Assembly (NCBI GenBank): GCA_945869695.1
Contig: CAMBPV010000020.1
Coordinates: 1 to 36,940, forward strand
Length of the DNA stretch: 36,940 nt
Direction of reading: 5' to 3'
Source of the DNA: Prosthecobacter debontii
Lineage (GTDB): Bacteria; Verrucomicrobiota; Verrucomicrobiia; Verrucomicrobiales; Verrucomicrobiaceae
Below the pieces are notes generated by a model. That model saw only the letters and a program-made list of their open reading frames with translations. It searched no databases and was not told the origin of the DNA. A program made the position numbers and the translations under genes. Shown here in pieces: positions 1-7,040 of this stretch; positions within the stretch are counted from its first letter, which is position 1, and each line of letters begins with the position of its first letter.

Positions 1-12
1 TATTACAAGCCT

Positions 13-529
13 GTGCACCTCGTCATCTCTTTCGCGCCCCTCCTCCGGATTCCGATTCTCGCCGTTTCAGCCTTGGTTCTGCTGGGCTGTGACTCACCCA
101 CCATGCGCAGAGGCGATGTTTCCACACGTCTCGAGACCCTCTCGGATGCCCTGGACGTGGATCCCGTGGAAAAAGCGCTGTCGGGTCGGACATGTCAGCC
201 GCGACATCGGCATCAAGATAACCCGGAAGTCCCTCACCCTCACGACACACGTCATCGACCCATCGGTCGATGAGGCCCGCCAATACGTTTTGGAAAGCCT
301 GCTGTCACGCCTCCGGATTGAGCGCTTCGGTTTTGTGCGTGCGTCGGAACCCGCTCCGGTTGGGAAGCCCCGTTTTAATCTCTGTGATGACCCCTACATC
401 ACCGATGGTCTGCGTCTCGTCGCGCTCATTTCCTCCCAGCCCATCCCCTCGGAAAACGTTCAGAACCTCGGCTGGGAGCACACCCAGATGGACATCATTG
501 AGTTTGGACAGCGCCCCCGACTCGATTGA
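13..529 (+). pseudogene. lipoprotein gene interrupted by a frameshift
   Basis: A GTG-started frame opens with a hydrophobic stretch ending in a lipobox (LVLLGC, Cys at residue 26), so the product would be an exported lipid-anchored protein. That frame reads protein-like to about base 185 and then becomes Arg/His-rich nonsense. From about base 185 the next frame over reads convincingly (for example RDIGIKITRKSLTLTTHVID and DEARQYVLESLLSRLRIERF) to the stop at 527-529. Joining them needs one base removed, most simply in the G-rich stretch near 180-190. The restored protein would be about 170 residues. I do not recognise a family. The frame is open to the window edge, so the true start could lie upstream. 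A sequencing error, a real pseudogene or a translational shift are all possible; no classic slippery site is seen. Confidence 0.6.
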
Positions 530-544
530 GCCACTGATTCACTC

Positions 545-997
545 TCACCTCCGCACACGCAGCCGCACCAGTTCGTCGGCGCATTGCTTTTCCGCCATCT
601 TGCAGCGCTCGCCGAGTGCTTCCGGACTCATCCATTCCGCACCGGAAGCCAGGGCCGAGTCTCTCACCATTCCATCGGCTGACACCACCGTCAGCGGATG
701 CAGGGCCGCATACTTCACGGCTAGCCGCTCGACGATGGTGTCCGCGGTCGCTTTGGCATCCGCATAAAAAATCTGCAAGCCCTCATTCTCACGCTCCTCC
801 GACGTGCGAGAGCTCGTGCCATCAAAGACCACCACCACACGCTCACCCGACATGTCCTGAAGCAAGCGCAGCCGCTTCATGAGACCGAGCCGCGCCAAAT
901 GCCTCTTTGAAACGGTCCGATGCAGGATCAAAAGATCCGGCCACGCATGGATCACACTGTGGCCGTCAACGATCAGGTATTTCAGTTTCTCAGGCAT
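545..997 (-). CDS. NYN domain protein, YacP/Rae1-like RNase
   Basis: The 150-residue product is about the size of a single NYN (YacP-like) domain. It shows the PIN-like acidic positions: LIVDGHSVIHAW at residues 8-19, VVVVFDG near residue 55, a central Asp in ADTIVERL, and VVSADGMVRD near residue 103. Bacillus Rae1 of this family is a ribosome-associated mRNA endonuclease, so an RNA-cleaving role in the cytoplasm is inferred from the family, not shown here. It lies 103 bases downstream of the small basic protein gene on the same strand. A strong terminator stands between them, so it probably has its own promoter or depends on read-through. Confidence 0.8.
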   Translation of the reverse strand: MPEKLKYLIVDGHSVIHAWPDLLILHRTVSKRHLARLGLMKRLRLLQDMSGERVVVVFDGTSSRTSEERENEGLQIFYADAKATADTIVERLAVKYAALHPLTVVSADGMVRDSALASGAEWMSPEALGERCKMAEKQCADELVRLRVRR

Positions 998-1036
998 TCC
1001 CAGAGCGAGTTATGTCAGCGCCACGCGATGCAAAAC

Positions 1037-1069
1037 CAAAAAAAGGGGACAAGTGTCACCACTTGTCCC
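1037..1069 (-). terminator. rho-independent terminator
   Basis: Read on the minus strand, a perfect 10-base-pair stem (GGGACAAGTG with CACTTGTCCC) closes a 4-base loop and is followed directly by C and a run of seven T. It ends transcription of the 1101-1400 gene, about 30 bases after its stop codon. Arms are at 1060-1069 and 1046-1055 and the T run at 1038-1044. Confidence 0.92.
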
Positions 1070-1100
1070 GCTCGGATTTTTTGAGAGAAGAATGTCCAGA

Positions 1101-1400
1101 CTACTCATCAGCAGCAGGAGCGGCGGCTTCCTCAGCGGCTGCCACCTCCGTCGTCTCGACTTCAGCCGCGACCCCTTCACTCACTTCGAGGACTTCGGTC
1201 ACCTCATCGACCTTCTTCACGGCCTTGGTTGGCTTCTTAGCGGCGACCTTCTTGGCTGCGGGCTTTTTGGCTTTGGAGTCTTTCGTCGCGGAGCTACGGC
1301 TAGACTTGCGGAGAGCACCCGACTTGGCCAGTGCCTTCTTCCGGGCAATGTAATTTTTCCGACGACGACGTTTGATGATTTTGTTGAGTTGCTGTCCCAT
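1101..1400 (-). CDS. small lysine/alanine-rich basic protein with acidic tail
   Basis: A 99-residue protein with strongly split charge. Residues 1-30 are very basic (IIKRRRRKNYIARKKALAKS), residues 35-65 form a Lys/Ala/Pro tract like histone H1-type tails (KKPAAKKVAAKKPTKAVKK), and residues 66-99 are acidic and Ala-rich (EVLEVSEG, AAEEAAAPAADE). The first 30 residues look like a nucleic-acid or ribosome binding segment; I have no named family. An AGGA about 11 bases before the ATG is a plausible ribosome binding site. A dedicated terminator follows, so it is probably a single-gene transcript. The repetitive Lys/Ala coding is real coding: the frame is uninterrupted and has its own start and stop signals. 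Confidence 0.8.
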   Translation of the reverse strand: MGQQLNKIIKRRRRKNYIARKKALAKSGALRKSSRSSATKDSKAKKPAAKKVAAKKPTKAVKKVDEVTEVLEVSEGVAAEVETTEVAAAEEAAAPAADE

Positions 1401-1504
1401 GATTTGAATTTTCCTAAAAAGAGGTTGTTAGACTCCCACCATCCCACAGGGTAATCAAGGTGAAAAACAACGCGTTACAAATGCCTGCATCTCGCCCCTC
1501 CTCT

Positions 1505-2389
1505 TCAAATCGTCAGATGCCCGAGCGCCAGCAGACCGTAATACGTGTATTCGCAGTCCAGATCATCGTCCGCCCAGTGGCCGTGAAACCCGCCCCCGGC
1601 GGACCAGAGGCTATCCACAAAATCCAGGCACAGCTCCCGCACTCCCGACAGATCCGCCTGCATCCCATCCAGCGCATGAAGCGCCACCGCCGTGGAGAGC
1701 AGGTCCGGCAGCGGAGCCTGCGGGAAAGCCAAAAACCCTCCTGCCGCTGTGCATTGGTTCAGCATCCAGGTCTTCAATTCTCCCGGCACCGGAATGCCTG
1801 CGTGACGGTAAAAAGCAGCCGCAGCCGCCGTGGCCGTGGTGGAGCCCACGGACTGTCCGCGTTCATTTGAAAAGGCACCATCGGCTGTTTGTAGCCCCAG
1901 CATCGCCAGCGCCAGACCCTCCGGCCTCGGCACCGACAGCCCGAGGTCCTCATAGGCCGCACCCGCCAGCAGTCCTCCATAGGCGTTCCCATGTTTCTTT
2001 CCCCGGGCTTGATGAAACCCGCCATCTTCTGTTCTGAATGCCTCGATCCGTTCTGCCAATGCAGCACGAGGTCTCGTGGCGATCTCCCGATCCCAAACGC
2101 CTCGCCAGCAGCGGGCCAGACTGCACAAATGGACAAAGTCCAGCCCCTCTCCGTCCCCAAAGCCCTCCAGCCAAGCCGCCATCTTTTCCCTCGGCGGCTC
2201 CACCTGAAGCGCCAGCATCCCCTCGAGTCCAAACACGGAGTAATAGAGATCCGGCTTCCCGCCTCGATCCATGAATCCGCCCTCACTCGACACCTTCCCC
2301 TTTAAAAACTCAGCCACCAATTCGGCCGACTCCCCCAGAGCTTTGGGAGCCACCCTCGCTACCTGCAACATTTCGAGTCGAAAAGACAT
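1505..2389 (-). CDS. prenyltransferase-like alpha/alpha-toroid protein
   Basis: The 294-residue product carries repeats typical of the prenyltransferase beta-subunit/squalene cyclase toroid: EDGGF, ADGAFS, AAGGF and AGGGFHGHW segments, each followed by a helix pair. It ends with DLDCEYTYYGLLALG, which closely resembles the end of Rab geranylgeranyltransferase beta subunits, where Asp and Cys bind zinc. No signal peptide is visible, so it is probably cytoplasmic. No partner alpha subunit or CaaX substrate is nearby, and bacterial proteins of this type mostly have no known reaction. The gene is divergent from the outer-membrane protein gene at 2528, sharing a 138-base intergenic region that holds an inverted repeat. 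Confidence 0.75.
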   Translation of the reverse strand: MSFRLEMLQVARVAPKALGESAELVAEFLKGKVSSEGGFMDRGGKPDLYYSVFGLEGMLALQVEPPREKMAAWLEGFGDGEGLDFVHLCSLARCWRGVWDREIATRPRAALAERIEAFRTEDGGFHQARGKKHGNAYGGLLAGAAYEDLGLSVPRPEGLALAMLGLQTADGAFSNERGQSVGSTTATAAAAAFYRHAGIPVPGELKTWMLNQCTAAGGFLAFPQAPLPDLLSTAVALHALDGMQADLSGVRELCLDFVDSLWSAGGGFHGHWADDDLDCEYTYYGLLALGHLTI

Positions 2390-2450
2390 CCTTCACTCTA
2401 TGGCAAATCCCGCCCCCTCGCGCCACCGCTTTCGCGTCGGATCTCAACAC

Positions 2451-2484
2451 TCAGGGAAAAAACGAGGGAATGGTTTTTTCCTGA
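2451..2484. promoter_or_regulatory. inverted repeat in divergent intergenic region
   Basis: TCAGG-G-AAAAAAC (2451-2463) is complementary to GTTTTTTCCTGA (2473-2484) over 12 pairs with one bulged G and a 9-base loop. It sits between two divergent genes, 10 bases upstream of the putative -35 of the 2528 gene. A regulator-binding site or mRNA hairpin are both possible; it is not placed to terminate either gene. Confidence 0.5.
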
Positions 2485-2493
2485 AGATTGATG

Positions 2494-2522
2494 CTGACCG
2501 ATCCTCCCTTTTGCCGTAGGGT
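2494..2522 (+). promoter_or_regulatory. putative sigma70-type promoter of the beta-barrel gene
   Basis: CTGACC (2494-2499) and TAGGGT (2517-2522) are separated by exactly 17 bases. The -10 ends only 5 bases before the ATG at 2528, so a transcript from it would be nearly leaderless. The same TAGGGT with a 17-base spacer occurs at 15135. This is an inference from spacing only. Confidence 0.35.
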
Positions 2523-2527
2523 CCACC

Positions 2528-3280
2528 ATGCGCCCCCCGATCCGTTCATTCTCCAAAACCTTTCTCGCCTCGACCCTCCTGCTCTGCGCCTCGGCCAGAG
2601 CTGACTTCAGCCTCGACTTCGAAACCGGCGCGGTCTGGTCAGGAAAAAATGATGTGCGGATCCCTGGCGACAGCGGCGACATGTTCTCCCTGACCGATGA
2701 CCTTAAGGCAGATCAACCCGCTGCCTTTTTCCGCGCACGCGCCACGTGGCACATCAATGACCGCCATGACGTTTCTGCTCTTTATGCTCCCCTCAGCATG
2801 GATTACTCAGGCACCTTCAATCGATCCATCGACTTCCGAGCTGGGGTTCTGAATCCGGGCGTCCCCACTCAGGCGCGGTTCCGTTTTGACTCGTATCGCC
2901 TCACCTACCGCTACAATTTCATCAAGACCGACAAGATCACCTTCGGTCTCGGTCTCACGGCAAAAATGCGTGACGCTGAGATCTCTGTCTCCCAACCCGG
3001 CAACAATCTCTACGACGACAACACCGGCTTCGTGCCCCTCATCAACTTCCGCTTCGCTTGGCAAATCACCGATGACTTTAGCCTCTTGGCCGAGGGCGAC
3101 GCACTCGCCTCTTCACGGGGACGCGCCGAAGACGTGATGGCAGCTATCCAATGGCAGGCGACCGATAACTTGGCCTTCCGACTCGGATACCGAATCCTCG
3201 AAGGCGGATCCGACAGCGATGACGTTTACAGCTTCTCTCTTTTCCACTACGCCGTGGTCGGAGCCACCATTCGTTTTTAA
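2528..3280 (+). CDS. outer-membrane beta-barrel protein
   Basis: A 250-residue protein with a clear signal peptide: RSFSK, then a hydrophobic core, ending at CASARA with cleavage predicted before DFSLDFETG at about residue 26. The mature part shows alternating amphipathic strands (RARATWHIND, FDSYRLTYRYNFIKTDKITF, NFRFAWQITDDFSLLAEGDA, LAFRLGYRIL) and ends in VGATIRF with a C-terminal Phe, as expected for a BAM substrate. Size fits an 8- to 10-strand barrel. Function is not predictable; small OmpA/OmpW-like barrels and PVC-specific barrels look alike at this level. The next gene starts 57 bases downstream on the same strand. Confidence 0.78.
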   Translation: MRPPIRSFSKTFLASTLLLCASARADFSLDFETGAVWSGKNDVRIPGDSGDMFSLTDDLKADQPAAFFRARATWHINDRHDVSALYAPLSMDYSGTFNRSIDFRAGVLNPGVPTQARFRFDSYRLTYRYNFIKTDKITFGLGLTAKMRDAEISVSQPGNNLYDDNTGFVPLINFRFAWQITDDFSLLAEGDALASSRGRAEDVMAAIQWQATDNLAFRLGYRILEGGSDSDDVYSFSLFHYAVVGATIRF

Positions 3281-3313
3281 CGAGGTTGCAAGGAGGCGTT
3301 CCCCGCATCCGTT

Positions 3314-3335
3314 GGTGAGTCGCTCCTGACTCACC
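3314..3335 (+). promoter_or_regulatory. perfect inverted repeat immediately before the NHL gene start
   Basis: GGTGAGTC (3314-3321) and GACTCACC (3328-3335) form an uninterrupted 8-base-pair stem with a 6-base loop, ending one base before the ATG at 3337. In mRNA it would cover the ribosome-binding region; in DNA it could be an operator. There is no T run, so it is a poor terminator for the upstream gene. Confidence 0.6.
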
Positions 3336-3336
3336 C

Positions 3337-4407
3337 ATGAAATACATCGCCCTCGCTCTCGCCGCACTCCGCTTCACCTCGGCCCATGCCTCCGTCGAGC
3401 AGATCGCCGGGACCCCCACAACTGAACACGTCAGCGAGCCCTTCTCGGTGGATTTTGATTCCAAGGGCGTTCTCCACGGGGTCGAGTTCACCAAGTCCAA
3501 TCGCCTTTTTCGGCTCCTGAATGGGAAGGTCGAGTTCATCGCGGGCGTCGAGCATAACTCCGAGAAAAAAAAAGATCACTCCGAAGTAAAGGACGGCCCC
3601 GATCCGAAGGCTGCCGTCTTCAACGGCATGCACGATATCCAGATCACGAAGAGTGATCAGGCCATCATCGGCGACTCCTTCAATCACCGCGTCCGCCTCC
3701 TCGATCTCCAATCAGGAGTCATCTCGACCCTCGCAGGCACCGGGAAAACGGAGTTCATCGGCGATGGTGGACCGGCGACTCAGGCCGGGTTCAACATCAC
3801 CATGACCGCCTCCCTTTCGCCGGATGAAGCCCGCCTTTACATCGCCGACATCGGCCATCATCGCACCCGTGAAGTGAATCTCGCTACGGGCATCGTCGCC
3901 ACCGTCGCTGGCAACGGGAAAGGCGGACTCCCCACCGACGGCGGCAGTGCTCTCGATACCCCGATGGGTGACACGCGAGCCGTCACCCAGGCCAAGGACG
4001 GCACGCTGTACATCCTGCTCCGAGGGGGGAATTCCCTCGTCGCGCTCAAGGATGGAAAGCTGAAGACCGTCGTGAATGCCACCGGCAAAAAAGGTTACAG
4101 CGGCGATGGTGGCCCAGGACGTGATGCGACGATGAATGGCCCCAAATACGTGGCCATGGACGACGCGGAAAATGTCCTCATCGCCGATGCGGAGAACCAT
4201 TGCATCCGCCGTTACGTGGTCAAAACAGGCGTGATCGAGCTCATCGCTGGAGCTCCGCCCAAAGCTGGAAACAAAATCGGAGGCACCTTTCTTCAAACGG
4301 AGCTTCGTCGTCCTCATGGAGTTCGCATCGGCCCGGATGGAAAACTTTACATCGCCGACACTTACAACAACCGCGTGCTCCGAGGCGACTACCCCGCTAC
4401 GCGATGA
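3337..4407 (+). CDS. secreted NHL-repeat (six-bladed propeller) protein
   Basis: The 356-residue product starts with a signal peptide (MKYIALALAALRFTSAHA, cleavage near residue 19) and then carries NHL repeats: AGTGKTEFIGDGGPATQAGF, IADIGHHRTREVNLATG with VATVAGNGKGG, GYSGDGGPGRDATMNGPKYV, IADAENHCIRRYVVKTG with ELIAGAP, and finally LYIADTYNNRVLRG. These form a six-bladed beta-propeller used for binding protein, RNA or sugar. No enzyme residues can be assigned, so its ligand is unknown. Its last 11 bases overlap the end of the convergent DUF1501 gene. The start is chosen for the signal peptide, although no Shine-Dalgarno is visible and a hairpin abuts the ATG. Confidence 0.82.
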   Translation: MKYIALALAALRFTSAHASVEQIAGTPTTEHVSEPFSVDFDSKGVLHGVEFTKSNRLFRLLNGKVEFIAGVEHNSEKKKDHSEVKDGPDPKAAVFNGMHDIQITKSDQAIIGDSFNHRVRLLDLQSGVISTLAGTGKTEFIGDGGPATQAGFNITMTASLSPDEARLYIADIGHHRTREVNLATGIVATVAGNGKGGLPTDGGSALDTPMGDTRAVTQAKDGTLYILLRGGNSLVALKDGKLKTVVNATGKKGYSGDGGPGRDATMNGPKYVAMDDAENVLIADAENHCIRRYVVKTGVIELIAGAPPKAGNKIGGTFLQTELRRPHGVRIGPDGKLYIADTYNNRVLRGDYPATR

Positions 4408-5821
4408 TCTCCTTGGCCACCGTGCCGTGGACATCTGTCAGTCTGAAGTTCCGTCCGGCATAGGGATAGGTCAGCTTTTCGTGATCGAGCCCCAGAAGAT
4501 GCAGCACCGTCGCGTGCCAGTCGTGGATGTGCATCCGGTCCTTCACGGCCTCATAACCGTAGTCATCCGTCATCCCATAGTTCATCCCAACCTTCACACC
4601 ACCGCCCGCCATCCAGAGAGTAAAGCCCTTGTTGTTGTGATCTCGACCGTCCTCCCCTTGGCTGTGCGGCGTGCGGCCGAATTCTCCGCCCCAGATCACC
4701 AGCGTATCCTTGAGCAGACCCCGTTGTTTCAGATCCTGGAGGAGCCCTGCGATCGGCGTATCGATGGCCCCACAGTTTCGCTCCAGCGCGGCCTTGAGAT
4801 TAAAATGCTGATCCCACGTGCCATGCGTGATCTCGATGAACCGCACACCCGCCTCCACAAACTTCCGCGCCATCAGACACTGCTTCCCAAAGGTATCCGT
4901 CGACTCTCGTCCGATGCCGTAGAGCGCACGGGTAGCCTCGGATTCATTGCTGAGATCCATCACCTTCGGCACCTCCGCCTGCATTCGGAAAGCCAGCTCG
5001 TAGGACTCGATCACGCCTTCCACCTCAGGACTCGCGCCCCCTTGCCCCTCCTTTTGCGTTTCATTCAGCGCCTGGATCAGATCGAGCTGCGTCCGCTGCG
5101 CCTCCACCGAGTAACGGCTATTTTTGATATTGGCCACCGCAGCCTGCTCAGCCCCGCCGCCGAAGCGCCGCGCCTGCGCACCCCCGGGCAGTCCATTGCC
5201 TCCCACCTTCGTGCCCTGATAGATCGCCGGTAAAAAAGCACTACCGAAAGTCCGGGTGGCATTGCCCGGCGGATTGATCGTGATGAACCCCGGCAGATTC
5301 TCATTCTGCGTCCCCAGTCCATACAGCGCCCAAGCCCCGAGGGAGGGACGCACAAACTGCGTGCTCCCCGTGTGCATCTGAGAAAAAGCCTGCGGGTGCG
5401 CTGGCAGATCCGTCGCCATCGAGTTGATCACACATAGCTCATCCGCCTGTTTGGCCAGACCCGGCAAAAGCTCTGAGATCCACAGCCCACTCTTTCCGTG
5501 CTGCGAAAAGCTCCACGGTGACTTCATCAGCTTCGCCTGTCCGTATCGACCCGCCACTGCCGGCGCAGGCTTGCCATGGTCAGCGATCAGTTTTGGCTTG
5601 TAGTCCAAAAGATCCACATGCGAAGGCGCGCCCTGCATGCACAGGAAAATCACATGCTTCGCCCGCGCCGGAAAGTGAGCTGCCTTGGGAACTAGCGGCC
5701 CAGCCGGAATCGCCGAAGCCCGCAGCGCCTGCTGCTGCGCTAGGGCTGCGAAGGCCAAATAGCCAAAGCCATTGGAGGAAGTCTTGAGAAAATTCCGACG
5801 ATTGAATGGAGAGTGATTCAT
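4397..5821 (-). CDS. DUF1501 family protein with Tat signal
   Basis: A 474-residue protein beginning with a twin-arginine type leader (RRNFLKTS at residues 8-15, then an Ala-rich core). The body matches the DUF1501 family of planctomycetes and verrucomicrobia: HVIFLCMQGAPSHVDLLDYKP, LPAHPQAFSQMHTGS, VRFIEITHGTWDQHFNL, TLVIWGGEFGRTPHSQ, GRDHNNKGFTLWMAGGGVK, and DWHATVLHLLGLDHEKLTYP near the C-terminus. The family is related to the alkaline phosphatase/sulfatase fold, and the Asp/His clusters (HVDLLD, GEFGRTPHS, GRDHN) look like metal ligands. It is usually next to a DUF1549-DUF1553 cytochrome-like gene, but none is present here. Export by Tat suggests a folded metalloenzyme; the substrate is unknown. 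Confidence 0.88.
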   Translation of the reverse strand: MNHSPFNRRNFLKTSSNGFGYLAFAALAQQQALRASAIPAGPLVPKAAHFPARAKHVIFLCMQGAPSHVDLLDYKPKLIADHGKPAPAVAGRYGQAKLMKSPWSFSQHGKSGLWISELLPGLAKQADELCVINSMATDLPAHPQAFSQMHTGSTQFVRPSLGAWALYGLGTQNENLPGFITINPPGNATRTFGSAFLPAIYQGTKVGGNGLPGGAQARRFGGGAEQAAVANIKNSRYSVEAQRTQLDLIQALNETQKEGQGGASPEVEGVIESYELAFRMQAEVPKVMDLSNESEATRALYGIGRESTDTFGKQCLMARKFVEAGVRFIEITHGTWDQHFNLKAALERNCGAIDTPIAGLLQDLKQRGLLKDTLVIWGGEFGRTPHSQGEDGRDHNNKGFTLWMAGGGVKVGMNYGMTDDYGYEAVKDRMHIHDWHATVLHLLGLDHEKLTYPYAGRNFRLTDVHGTVAKEIIA

Positions 5822-5833
5822 GATTCAGCGGCG

Positions 5834-5900
5834 CTTCAAAAAGCCACCCCTACAAACCCCCATTCCTTCATCGAGTTGCGAAATCACACCCTTTTTGAAG
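5834..5900. repeat. separated 10-base inverted repeat upstream of the DUF1501 gene
   Basis: CTTCAAAAAG (5834-5843) and CTTTTTGAAG (5891-5900) are perfect complements 47 bases apart, within the 111 bases between the DUF1501 start and the PAP2 stop. It may be a two-site operator or the base of a long hairpin; function is unknown. Confidence 0.4.
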
Positions 5901-5932
5901 AGATGGTCTCGACGTTTTCTGCTCGGGTGCCT

Positions 5933-6667
5933 TCACTCATTGAGTTGGCTGTGCTTGGCTCCGCCTCGGGAGTACTGAATGACCGCCCAACAAGTCAGTG
6001 CCCAACCGATGCCAGCCATCCACCCGGCGAGAACGTCGGTCGGGTAGTGGACGCCTAAATAGATCCGGCTGATGCCGACGAGAAAGGTAAGGAGCATGGC
6101 GATCATCAAACAGTAAAATTTAGCCACCCTTCCCGTCACGATGTTCATGAGCAGCGTCCCGAGCGTCAGGTAAACGATTGCTGAAACCATGGCGTGTCCG
6201 CTCGGAAAACTGGGGGTGGTGACCTCCCGCAGGTGCGGAACAATGGCAGGACGATCACGAGCGATCACAAACTTTAGCAGGAGTGCGAGGACCGAGCCTG
6301 AAACCACCGTCAAAACGGTGAAGATCACCCAGCGGTATTGGCGCCGGAGAAACAGAAACCCTATCACGGCCCCGATGGTGAGAATGAGCACCACCGGGCT
6401 CCCCAGCGCCGTCAAATCGAGACCCGCCTCCCGCATCCACCCGGGCCCGATCGGCACAGCCCGATCATCGACCCGCCGAAGCGAGCGGAGAATCCATTCA
6501 TCCACCGTTTGAGTGGACCCTTCTTTGACCTCATCTGCAAACTCGATCACGCTGTAAACGCAGACCAAAATAAGGAGAGCCGCTAAAAGCAGGGCGACCT
6601 CATTCCACCCGAAACCACGGATCCTCCTCCATTGGTGCCACAGAATGTCGGAGATGAATCGATTCAT
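5933..6667 (-). CDS. PAP2 family membrane phosphatase
   Basis: A 244-residue membrane protein with the three PAP2 phosphatase motifs intact: KFVIARDRP (residues 132-140), PSGH (155-158) and SRIYLGVHYPTD (200-211). The histidines of the second and third motifs form the phospho-histidine site. Hydrophobic segments at about 24-42, 88-107, 112-131, 160-178, 184-199 and 210-232 fit the six-helix topology. Likely substrates are lipid phosphates such as undecaprenyl pyrophosphate or phosphatidylglycerol phosphate, with the active site facing the periplasm. About 50 polar residues separate the first helix from the core, as in other diacylglycerol-pyrophosphatase-like members. It is on the same strand as the DUF1501 gene, 111 bases upstream of it. 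Confidence 0.88.
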   Translation of the reverse strand: MNRFISDILWHQWRRIRGFGWNEVALLLAALLILVCVYSVIEFADEVKEGSTQTVDEWILRSLRRVDDRAVPIGPGWMREAGLDLTALGSPVVLILTIGAVIGFLFLRRQYRWVIFTVLTVVSGSVLALLLKFVIARDRPAIVPHLREVTTPSFPSGHAMVSAIVYLTLGTLLMNIVTGRVAKFYCLMIAMLLTFLVGISRIYLGVHYPTDVLAGWMAGIGWALTCWAVIQYSRGGAKHSQLNE

Positions 6668-6699
6668 GGATCGCCCAAACGGATTCGTTCACGGTGTGA

Positions 6700-6939
6700 T
6701 CAAGGCCTTGAGCGCTCCATCAGCGCGACACCTGCTCCGAGCTCCTCGATCACCCCGACAGGCTCATGACCGATGATCAGACCCGGCTTCACCGGATATT
6801 CACCGCGCACGATGTGCAGGTCCGTGCCGCAGATCGTGGTCGCCGTGATTCGCAACAGAGCCTCGCCCGGACCGGCTGATGGCTTGGGCACCGTGTCCCC
6901 TCGGATGTCGTTGATGCCGTGAAAAACGTTGGCTTGCAT
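6700..6939 (-). pseudogene. zinc alcohol dehydrogenase, N-terminal remnant
   Basis: From the ATG at 6939 about 70 codons read as the start of a medium-chain zinc dehydrogenase: MQANVFHGINDIR, then TTICGTDLHIVRGEY with the catalytic Cys, and IIGHEPVGVIEELGAGV with the zinc-binding His-Glu pair. The frame then runs into ALMERSRP and stops. The structural-zinc cysteines, the nucleotide-binding domain and about 270 further residues are missing, and only 32 bases follow before the PAP2 gene. This is a deletion remnant rather than a functional enzyme. A full-length zinc alcohol dehydrogenase is present at 29964, but the two are only family-level similar in this region. Confidence 0.82.
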
Positions 6940-7040
6940 GGTTGTTCTCATAAGCAAGCTAATCATCGCGCCAAGGACCGCCCTGATCTGCGCATCCTTT
7001 GGCAAATGCTGCGCCTAACGGGTTCGGAGACGCAACTGAA

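Noticed and set aside
1101-1320. Lys/Ala-rich tract as a low-complexity DNA repeat
   Set aside because: The DNA does not repeat with a fixed unit; the composition is explained by coding for a Lys/Ala tail.
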